Positions 17,257 through 23,503 of a stretch of 64,000 nt of DNA are shown piece after piece. The position numbers and the translations under genes were made by a program. The stretch comes from a bacterium. Its GTDB lineage: Bacteria > B130-G9. Below the pieces are notes generated by a model. That model had not been told where the DNA came from and ran no database searches. It saw only the letters and a list, made by a program, of their open reading frames with translations. Positions within the stretch are counted from its first letter, which is position 1, and the number at the start of each line of letters is the position of its first letter. The DNA lies in the NCBI GenBank assembly GCA_035527515.1, contig DATLAJ010000114.1:53482-117481 (forward strand), in the 5' to 3' direction.

Positions 17257-17267
17257 CCTGAATCCAC

Positions 17268-18797
17268 ATGACGCCTGAGCCCAATGGTCCTCGGTCAGGG
17301 ATGCGAAAGGCCTCTTTGCCGGATTCAACCAAAACCGGAATTGTGCTCGACGGCACCTCCGACTGGCATCAGAAGCTGTATGCCATGCTGCTGGATACGA
17401 TACCGTCCTCGGTTCTGATGATCGATCAGAACATGCGTGTCGTGCTTGCCAATCGGAACTTTCTGAAGAAGAGCCGGCGGTCGGTATCCGACACCATCGG
17501 TTTCCCGCTGCAGAATATCTTTCCCGCCGTGATTATCGAGAAGATGGATATCATAGGCCAGATTCGCCAGGTCTTCCGTTCGAGCCAGCCCACCAAAGGG
17601 CAGCGGATGTTCTTTCGATCTCCGGGCGTTTCGATGCGGACTTACTATTACCGTATCGTCCCGTTTGAGTGGCAGGGAAACGTTGAGAATGTAATGCTCT
17701 TAATGGATGATGTAACCGAACAGATCCAATTGAGCGATGAGATTCAACGCGTTCAACGCCATCTGGCGAGTATCTTCGACAGCGCCAGTGACATTATGTT
17801 GTCCACTGACACCGGCGGAAGGATCCTGTCTTGGAATCCGGCCGCGGAGAGAATCTCCGGGTACAGTTTCACTGAAGTAAAGAACCAGTTTTTTTACAAG
17901 TTATGCGCCAAGGATCATCAGGAGAACGTGAGGAGGATATTCTCCGCGATGAGAACTCGGAGGGATTCGGTCACCGCGGAGTGGAACCTCGTCACGAAAA
18001 AGGGGCTCGATATCTATGTTTCCTGGGTTTGTTCGCCGATGAAAGACCAACAGTTGGAGACAGCCGGAGTTGTGGTCGTGGGCAGAGATCATACCGAGCA
18101 CCGCAGAATGGAAATGCAGCTTCGCCAGTCGCAGAAATTTGCCGCACTGGGCGTGATGGCCGGTGGGATCGCCCATGAGATTCGAAACCCGTTGGCGATC
18201 TGTTCTTCGGCCGCCCAATTCATCTTGGCGGATGACACCTCCCCGGATTTCCGCATCGAATGCGCCAGAAAGATCCACGTGGGGATTGAGAGGGCATCCA
18301 TTGTTATCGAGAATCTGTTAAAATTCGCGCGGCCTTCGGATGGATCGGAAAGGGAGAAGGTCAACCTTCTTGGTATCATCAAAGAGACCATTGCGCTAAT
18401 TTCCAATCAGATCAACATCCAAAAAATCAAGCTCAAATCAGATTTCCCAGCGCAACCGGTATTCATCAACGGCAGTGCCGGTCTGTTGCAGCAGGGGTTC
18501 ATCAACCTTTTTCTGAACGGCCTCAAAGCGATGCCAGACGGCGGCCACCTAACGGTATCCGTCCAGAAAACGGAAGGCAAGGCGTTGATTCGGGTGGCAG
18601 ACACGGGTCATGGTATTCCAAAAGAAAACATCGATAAAATATATGACCCTTTTTTCACGACTTCACCGGTGGGAGAAGGTGTCGGATTGGGCCTCTCCAT
18701 CTGTTACGCGATCATCGAGCAGCATTCCGGCACCATCGAGGTGGAGAGCTTTGAGGGCCGGGGAACTAGTTTTACCATCATGCTGCCGATGCTGTAA
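17268..18797 (+). CDS. PAS-domain sensor histidine kinase
   Basis: This 509-residue cytoplasmic kinase has two PAS domains (about 28-150 and 160-280). The HisKA box GGIAHEIRNPLAICSSAA places the acceptor His near 302, and the HATPase_c domain carries FLNGLKAMPDGG, VADTGHGIPKE and GVGLGLSICYAI. Its HEIRNP box is of the NtrB type, unlike the HDFNN box of the hybrid kinase at 8140. The next gene, 67 bases downstream, is a single-domain response regulator, so the two form a second phosphorelay inside the gas vesicle island. It might also phosphorylate the NtrC-type activator. The gene directly follows two gvpF/L genes, so co-expression with assembly factors is likely. Confidence 0.93.
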   Translation: MTPEPNGPRSGMRKASLPDSTKTGIVLDGTSDWHQKLYAMLLDTIPSSVLMIDQNMRVVLANRNFLKKSRRSVSDTIGFPLQNIFPAVIIEKMDIIGQIRQVFRSSQPTKGQRMFFRSPGVSMRTYYYRIVPFEWQGNVENVMLLMDDVTEQIQLSDEIQRVQRHLASIFDSASDIMLSTDTGGRILSWNPAAERISGYSFTEVKNQFFYKLCAKDHQENVRRIFSAMRTRRDSVTAEWNLVTKKGLDIYVSWVCSPMKDQQLETAGVVVVGRDHTEHRRMEMQLRQSQKFAALGVMAGGIAHEIRNPLAICSSAAQFILADDTSPDFRIECARKIHVGIERASIVIENLLKFARPSDGSEREKVNLLGIIKETIALISNQINIQKIKLKSDFPAQPVFINGSAGLLQQGFINLFLNGLKAMPDGGHLTVSVQKTEGKALIRVADTGHGIPKENIDKIYDPFFTTSPVGEGVGLGLSICYAIIEQHSGTIEVESFEGRGTSFTIMLPML

Positions 18798-18864
18798 CTC
18801 GACAAATGCCGAGGCACGTGGCGCTTCACCGCAGAAGATGGAACCGGACAGTTTAGGAGCATAT

Positions 18865-19281
18865 ATGACAGCGAAAACCCCGATGTTTCTCGTCGTAGAT
18901 GATGAACCGGATATGTGCTGGGCTTTCGAGCATATCATCGAAAGCGTGGGAATGACTGCCCGGAGCGCATTAAGCGGCGGGAAGGCGCTTGAACTGCTGC
19001 GCAGAGATTCTTATCAAATGGCCTTTCTGGATGCCAAACTTCCGGACATCGACGGCCTGGAATTGGCAAAAAAGATCCGGAGACTGGCCCCCTCAATTCG
19101 GATCGTGGTCGTTTCCGGCTATTTTTATCAAAATGACCCGATGGTGGAGACGGCGCTGCAGGAAAAGCGCATCGACGGTTTCGTATCCAAACCGTTCAAA
19201 AATGATGAGATTCTGAGGATCATCAGAAGCGTCTCCCAACTACCGGCCTCCTCCGGCGATATGGGGAATCCGTTCCACTGA
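18865..19281 (+). CDS. Single-domain (CheY-like) response regulator
   Basis: This is a 138-residue receiver domain without an output domain. The acidic pocket is in VVDDEPDM, the acceptor Asp in MAFLDAKLPDIDG near 56, the conserved Ser in VVVSGYF, and Lys in GFVSKPFKN. I chose the ATG at 18865, preceded by TAGGAG, because the domain begins there. With no DNA-binding domain it must act by protein contact or as a phosphate relay, for example between the PAS kinase just upstream and the NtrC-type activator. It is the last gene before the gvpA promoter region. Confidence 0.92.
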   Translation: MTAKTPMFLVVDDEPDMCWAFEHIIESVGMTARSALSGGKALELLRRDSYQMAFLDAKLPDIDGLELAKKIRRLAPSIRIVVVSGYFYQNDPMVETALQEKRIDGFVSKPFKNDEILRIIRSVSQLPASSGDMGNPFH

Positions 19282-19283
19282 AA

Positions 19284-19301
19284 TATGGCGTATCCGCCAT
19301 A
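19284..19301. promoter_or_regulatory. Perfect palindrome upstream of gvpA
   Basis: TATGGCG-TATC-CGCCATA, a 7-bp perfect inverted repeat, lies two bases after the regulator stop codon and about 175 bases upstream of the sigma54 promoter of gvpA. That is a usual distance for an activator (enhancer) site, so it is a candidate NtrC-type binding site. A weaker TCCC-TAATT-CGGGA palindrome follows at 19310-19323. It could instead be a weak transcript hairpin, but no T-run follows. Confidence 0.4.
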
Positions 19302-19476
19302 GTATCGATTCCCTAATTCGGGACGATTCACTTTTGCGCCTCGCTCCTGACGTGTATGGTTTCTTCATTTTTTGTTTCAGGTGCTGTGGGGGATGCGGGC
19401 CCGTAAAGCCCCGGCAGCAGAGGAACTACCCCGATTGCCCGGCGGGCCTATAGTGTGTTTGTCAATCCGTACGCGT

Positions 19477-19493
19477 TTGGCACATATATTGCT
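19477..19493 (+). promoter_or_regulatory. Sigma54 (-24/-12) promoter of gvpA
   Basis: TTGGCAC-ATATA-TTGCT matches the RpoN consensus with the GG and GC elements correctly spaced. It lies 82 bases before the gvpA start in the 294-bp gap after the response regulator. Together with the promoter at 10629 it makes sigma54 control of the whole island likely. Confidence 0.8.
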
Positions 19494-19575
19494 ACTAAAA
19501 TACAACGGTATGCCAAGGTTGGATATGGACGGAGTTTTTACACCACGTCACACTTAACAAGAAAGGAGAACAATT

Positions 19576-19803
19576 ATGGCGGAAAGGGCGAAGATTCAAA
19601 AGTCGACCGATTCCTCGAGCCTTGCCGAAGTCGTCGATCGGATCCTGGATAAAGGGATCGTGATTGATGCCTGGGTTAAGGTGTCCTTGGTTGGGATCGA
19701 GCTACTGTCCATCGAGGCAAGAGTTGTGATCGCCTCAGTTGAGACGTATCTGAAGTACGCCGAGGCCATTGGCCTTACCGCGGCAGCGGCTGTTCCGGCG
19801 TAA
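19576..19803 (+). CDS. gvpA: Major gas vesicle structural protein GvpA
   Basis: The 75-residue protein, preceded by AAAGGAGAA, carries the GvpA core: [19 protein letters not shown], then [16 protein letters not shown] and [15 protein letters not shown]. GvpA is the small amphipathic protein that polymerises into the ribbed, hydrophobic-inside wall of the gas vesicle. The N-terminal KIQKSTDSS and C-terminal TAAAAVPA extensions are short, as in typical GvpA rather than GvpJ or GvpM. It stands first in its transcript behind a sigma54 promoter and is followed by a stable hairpin, an arrangement that favours high expression of this gene over those downstream. Confidence 0.97.
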   Translation: MAERAKIQKSTDSSSLAEVVDRILDKGIVIDAWVKVSLVGIELLSIEARVVIASVETYLKYAEAIGLTAAAAVPA

Positions 19804-19826
19804 GGCAAGAATCATCTTTCGTGAGG

Positions 19827-19857
19827 GCGTGAGAGGCCGCAGACCGGCCTCTCACGC
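19827..19857 (+). promoter_or_regulatory. Strong hairpin between gvpA and the gvpC-like gene
   Basis: GCGTGAGAGGCCG, a 5-base loop and CGGCCTCTCACGC form a perfect 13-bp stem 24 bases after the gvpA stop. No T-run follows, so it is more likely an mRNA-stabilising or partial-termination structure that sets the ratio of GvpA to the downstream proteins than a full terminator. Confidence 0.75.
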
Positions 19858-19955
19858 AAAGATAACTGTGGATAGGCCTGCAAATTGGATAGTTGAAGTC
19901 CGCCGGATGGGATAACCCGCCCGGAAGGTCTTCGATAGGAGAAAGGATAATCATC

Positions 19956-20717
19956 ATGGGGAGCCTAACTGACGATATGACCCGCCTGCGTGGTGAGATC
20001 GGTGCTTCAAGGCAAAGCCGGTTCGGTTTTTTGGGGCAGTTGCAGAATGATACAGTTGAACTGCAGACTTTTTCATCCGGTCTTTCCGTCGATGTAACCC
20101 GAATGCTGGAGGGCTTCCTCAACCATAGAAGTGAAACGGCTGAAAAGACCGAAGCCGGTCTCAGGGCATTCATGAACGGGTTGAAGAGAGACGTCTCCGA
20201 CATGCAAACAGGTTTCCGGACCGATCACGCTGAAATGACCCGCCGGATGAAGGACAACCTGGGCGATTTCGTATCGGCCTTAAAGGAACATGCCGTGCAA
20301 GTGGAATCGAATTTTCGCGAAGACCGGCTCGGCATGGCGAGGGAAGGCCGAATTGACCGGGAGATTTTTCTGTCCGAAGTCAAAAAGTCCGTGAGCGACC
20401 TGAGGCGCCGGGCTTGGGATCTGAGGGTAACATTTGCGACCGACATCGAGAATGCACGTCGTGCCTGGGCCGGTGCATCGGCGCCGGGCAAAAAGGATGC
20501 TGGGCCGGTTGAGAAAGCGAGAAAAAGCACCCCTGAGGACCTTACCCGGATCAGCGGCATCGGCCCCGGCCGTCAAAGCCGTTTGAATGCAGTCGGTTTA
20601 TTTACGCTGGAGCAACTGGCCGCAAGCACGCCTACAGTATTAAAAGCAGCCCTGGGTAAAATGGACGCAGCGGCCGAGGTGGAGAAATGGATCGAGCAGG
20701 CCAAGGCGCTGGTTTAA
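19956..20717 (+). CDS. GvpC-like 33-residue-repeat protein with C-terminal helix-hairpin-helix domain
   Basis: This 253-residue protein from the ATG at 19956 (AGGAGAAAGG upstream) has two parts. Residues about 38-150 are long helices with a 33-residue period: Phe39-Phe72-Phe105-Phe138, Leu43-Leu76-Leu109-Val142, Val47-Val80-Ala113-Val146, Met50-Met83-Val116-Leu149 and Phe54-Phe87-Phe120 all fall in register. Cyanobacterial GvpC, which wraps and stiffens the vesicle, also has 33-residue repeats starting AF...L, and its gene also follows gvpA. Residues about 195-253 look like a helix-hairpin-helix (DLTRISGIGPGRQSRLNAVG), which known GvpC proteins lack. The repeat is seen directly; the GvpC function is inferred. 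Alternatively it is a generic coiled-coil protein. Confidence 0.75.
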   Translation: MGSLTDDMTRLRGEIGASRQSRFGFLGQLQNDTVELQTFSSGLSVDVTRMLEGFLNHRSETAEKTEAGLRAFMNGLKRDVSDMQTGFRTDHAEMTRRMKDNLGDFVSALKEHAVQVESNFREDRLGMAREGRIDREIFLSEVKKSVSDLRRRAWDLRVTFATDIENARRAWAGASAPGKKDAGPVEKARKSTPEDLTRISGIGPGRQSRLNAVGLFTLEQLAASTPTVLKAALGKMDAAAEVEKWIEQAKALV

Positions 20718-20743
20718 GCGTGGAGGATATGGGAGTTGTTACT

Positions 20744-21751
20744 ATGAATGAAACAGGTCTGAAGGTTGTATCCGAAAGTAGGATAACGGTGGCTGCTGGC
20801 GATGACAACGTCACGCCGGAGGCCAGTGAGGACTTCGTCGTTACCCCATACGTGCAAGACGTAACTGAACGCGCCCTCGCCTACCTTGAGGTCGGATACC
20901 CGATACACTTCGCCGGGCCTGCCGGGACGGGCAAAACGACGCTTGCCTTCCACGTGGCGGCGCAGCTGGGACAGCCGGTGACACTCATACATGGGGATGA
21001 CGAGTTTTCGAGCGCCGATCTGATTGGCCGGGATTCGGGGCTCCGCAAGAATTATCTCTGGGATAATTTCATTCATTCGGTACTAAAGACCGAGGAACGT
21101 GTCGAGACCCTGTGGGAGGATAACCGGCTGACCAGGGCCTGCAAAAATGGAACCACGCTGATCTATGATGAGTTCACCCGTTCCCGACCGGAGGCCAATA
21201 ATGCCTTCCTTAGTGTCTTGGAGGAAAAAATCCTCAACCTGCCGAAGCTGCGCCGATCGGGTGGCGGGTATATTGAGGTGCATCCGGACTTTCGGGCGAT
21301 ATTTACCTCCAATCCGGAGGAATATGCCGGCGTACACAAGACCCAGGATGCCCTCACGGACCGGCTCATCACCATCAGGTTGGATCATTTTGATCGCGAC
21401 ACCGAAGTTGGAATCACCAAGGCCAAGTCCGGGCTGTCCCAATCAGACTGCGAGATTATTGTCGATATCATCCGGGAGATGCGCCAGATCGGTGTGAATA
21501 ACAGGCGGCCGACGATCCGGGCCAGCATTGCCGTTGCCAAAATCCTCGCGCACCTGGGCGGGTGCGCAGACGTGAACGACCCGGCATTCATGCGCATCTG
21601 GCGCGATGCTGTGAACATCGACACGGCCAAGGTTACCCATGAGGGGCGGTCGCTCATGCTCCCCAAGATGGAAGAGGTCATACAAACGGTCTGCGAGAAG
21701 CATCGGGCTTCCCGCAAGGGTATGATTAACGATAGTCCGCGCGAACCGTAA
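20744..21751 (+). CDS. gvpN: Gas vesicle AAA+ ATPase GvpN
   Basis: This MoxR-like AAA+ ATPase has 335 residues from the ATG at 20744; another ATG at 20729 is possible but lies only 4 bases from its GGAGG. Motifs are VGYPIHFAGPAGTGKTTLAF (Walker A), LIHGDDEFSSADLIG, TLIYDEFTRSRPEANNAFL (Walker B and sensor region), AIFTSNPEEYAGVH and DALTDRLITIRLDHF. GvpN is required for growth of the gas vesicle from its nucleus to full width, probably by remodelling assembly factors with ATP. It follows the GvpC-like gene by 26 bases, the usual place for gvpN after the structural genes. Confidence 0.96.
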   Translation: MNETGLKVVSESRITVAAGDDNVTPEASEDFVVTPYVQDVTERALAYLEVGYPIHFAGPAGTGKTTLAFHVAAQLGQPVTLIHGDDEFSSADLIGRDSGLRKNYLWDNFIHSVLKTEERVETLWEDNRLTRACKNGTTLIYDEFTRSRPEANNAFLSVLEEKILNLPKLRRSGGGYIEVHPDFRAIFTSNPEEYAGVHKTQDALTDRLITIRLDHFDRDTEVGITKAKSGLSQSDCEIIVDIIREMRQIGVNNRRPTIRASIAVAKILAHLGGCADVNDPAFMRIWRDAVNIDTAKVTHEGRSLMLPKMEEVIQTVCEKHRASRKGMINDSPREP

Positions 21752-21791
21752 TGTGTCTTGAAGAACGTCTCACAAAGAGAGGGTGACAACG

Positions 21792-22109
21792 ATGGCCATA
21801 CCGAAAAGAACTGTCCGTGGTGTGCACGACCTACGCACGTATTCAGGTAAGGTGGATATTTTCCAGGAACCCCACCGGGCGTATATGCAGATCAGCTGCC
21901 TGGAGATGGAGAAGGTTCGCCGCAGCAAGGAACGGGACAGTGCGATGCAGCGGGTGAGGCAGATCGATGCCCGCTTTCGGGAGATCGAAAAAGAAGAAGC
22001 CTACCTGTTGAAAGGACTTGACGGCATCAAGCTGATCAGGCACAGCACCGGGCGACTGTTCGATGCTTCGGGACTTCATGCGACGAGAAGTTTTAGAATC
22101 AAGTACTAA
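21792..22109 (+). CDS. Small charged coiled-coil protein, GvpV-like
   Basis: This 105-residue protein has a basic N-terminus (MAIPKRTVRGVHDLRTYSG). It has a conserved-looking PHRAYMQISCLEMEKVRRSK, then a charged helix (RVRQIDARFREIEKEEAYLL). From memory this matches the pattern of GvpV, a small accessory protein of cyanobacterial gas vesicle clusters, in which a LEMEK.R..KER helix is central; I could not check this by search. It lies between gvpN and a zinc-ribbon gene in a tight row. A GTG at 21783 is an alternative start. Its role in assembly is unknown even where it has been named. Confidence 0.75.
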   Translation: MAIPKRTVRGVHDLRTYSGKVDIFQEPHRAYMQISCLEMEKVRRSKERDSAMQRVRQIDARFREIEKEEAYLLKGLDGIKLIRHSTGRLFDASGLHATRSFRIKY

Positions 22110-22195
22110 AGTGCGCCTCGAGCGGCGGGCCAAACGGTGCCGCAAAGGCCGTAAACCATGTGCCCGCATAGGGCATCTACAAGGGAGGACCGGAA

Positions 22196-22435
22196 ATGAA
22201 GATTAACTGTCTTTCATGCGGACACAATGTGGACATATCCGAGGCTTATGACGACTATACCGGTGTAATCAGATGCTTTGCTTGTCATGCATTGCTTGAG
22301 ATCAAAACCGAAAATGGATGGCTCCGCTCGGTACAATTGGCAAACAGCCCGTCCGCCTCGCCGCCGGACGTATCTGGCCCCAGCGATTCTAGCGAGCGGC
22401 CGGAGCAGACCGGTGTATCCTCGTTTGGAACGTGA
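22196..22435 (+). CDS. Small zinc-ribbon protein in the gas vesicle operon
   Basis: This 79-residue protein follows GGGAGGACC. Two Cys pairs, CLSCG (near residue 5) and CFACH (near residue 28), form a one-zinc ribbon, followed by a Pro/Ser-rich tail without predicted structure. I do not recognise a gas vesicle family. It lies 86 bases after the GvpV-like gene and 16 bases before the third gvpF/L start, so it belongs to the same transcript. It may be a zinc-binding adaptor for assembly factors; no function is claimed. Confidence 0.75.
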   Translation: MKINCLSCGHNVDISEAYDDYTGVIRCFACHALLEIKTENGWLRSVQLANSPSASPPDVSGPSDSSERPEQTGVSSFGT

Positions 22436-22451
22436 AAGGGCAGGTGGGATC

Positions 22452-23213
22452 GTGTTGGCAGAGACCTCACCCAATCGGGGACGGTACTTATACGCCATTG
22501 TTGAAGAGGACAGTAGGCAAACAAGCGGCCTTGTCGGCATCGCGGGGGCTGAAGTCTATACGATTTCCAATGGTGGCGTCTCGGCGGTTGTCAGCAATAT
22601 CCTCAACCAGAAAATTCGCCCGGAGCGCCGCCATCTAGCCGCGCACCAGAAAGTCCTCAAACAGGTGATGACCGATAGTACGCCGCTGCCGATGTCCTTC
22701 GGCATCATTGCCGACGGTCCGGATGCCATTCAGAGGATCCTTTCCCTCAATCAAGAGGCCTTTCAAGAGGAACTTGAGCGTGTGCAGGGGAAGGTTGAGA
22801 TGGGGCTGCACGTCACCTGGGACGTGCCCAACATCTTCGAGTATTTTGTCAATACTCACCCGGCGCTAAGGTCCGCCCGCGACACGTATTTCGGAACCCC
22901 GGACCGTGAACCGACGCGAGAGGAAAAGATCGAGGTGGGAAGGATGTTTGACCGCACGCTCAAGCAGGACAGAGAGGGCTATACCGAGGATGCCGTTAAC
23001 GCGTTATCCCGCCATTGTGTCGCGATCAAACGGAATAAATGCCGCACTGAAAAGGAGGTCATGAATCTGGCGTGCCTGGTGGCCAGGGAGGCCGAGGCCC
23101 GGTTTGAAGCTGGAATTATGGAAGCCGCCGGCATGTTCGACAACAATTTTGCATTCGACTACAACGGGCCCTGGGCGCCGCACAACTTTGTGGAGATCGA
23201 CCTGAAGTACTGA
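22452..23213 (+). CDS. Gas vesicle protein GvpF/GvpL family (third copy)
   Basis: This protein has about 253 residues. There is no ATG near the expected start: the family begins at YLYAIVEED, and GTG (22452) or TTG (22455) behind GGCAGGTGGG fits best. Motifs are TISNGGVSAVVSNIL, RRHLAAHQKVLKQV, TPLPMSFGIIADGPDA (the PM(S/R)FG motif), VEMGLHVTWDVPNIFEY and the C-terminal FDYNGPWAPHNFVEI. This is the most canonical GvpF of the three copies and sits where gvpF lies in Bacillus-type clusters, next to gvpG. It probably binds the GvpA core during nucleation. Confidence 0.93.
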   Translation: MLAETSPNRGRYLYAIVEEDSRQTSGLVGIAGAEVYTISNGGVSAVVSNILNQKIRPERRHLAAHQKVLKQVMTDSTPLPMSFGIIADGPDAIQRILSLNQEAFQEELERVQGKVEMGLHVTWDVPNIFEYFVNTHPALRSARDTYFGTPDREPTREEKIEVGRMFDRTLKQDREGYTEDAVNALSRHCVAIKRNKCRTEKEVMNLACLVAREAEARFEAGIMEAAGMFDNNFAFDYNGPWAPHNFVEIDLKY

Positions 23214-23248
23214 CGATCTTCGATTGCGAAGTATCTATTTGGGAAGCC

Positions 23249-23503
23249 ATGTTTATCATTGACGACGTTCTGCTTTTTCCGGTCTACGGCACCCTGTGGA
23301 TTAACAATATGCTCTGCAACGCGGCCCAGGAGGAGATCGCCAATGAGGCCGAGTCGCTGACGATGCAGTTGAGTGAACTGTATATGGCCCTTGAGACTGG
23401 GAGGATAACCGAGGCCGAGTTTGACGAGCGTGAAAAAGAGTTACTGGACCGTCTGGATGGCATCGAGACGAGAGGAACGCTTGGCGAGGATGAGGGTGAG
23501 TAA
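23249..23503 (+). CDS. gvpG: Gas vesicle protein GvpG
   Basis: This 84-residue protein has a hydrophobic start (MFIIDDVLLFPVYGTLWI), a helical acidic middle, and GRITEAEFDEREKELLDRLD, the helix that marks the GvpG family. GvpG is a minor component made early in assembly and interacts with GvpF/L. The gene follows gvpF as in other clusters. Its last 14 bases overlap the start of the ArsA/Get3-like gene, so the two are translationally coupled. Confidence 0.93.
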   Translation: MFIIDDVLLFPVYGTLWINNMLCNAAQEEIANEAESLTMQLSELYMALETGRITEAEFDEREKELLDRLDGIETRGTLGEDEGE

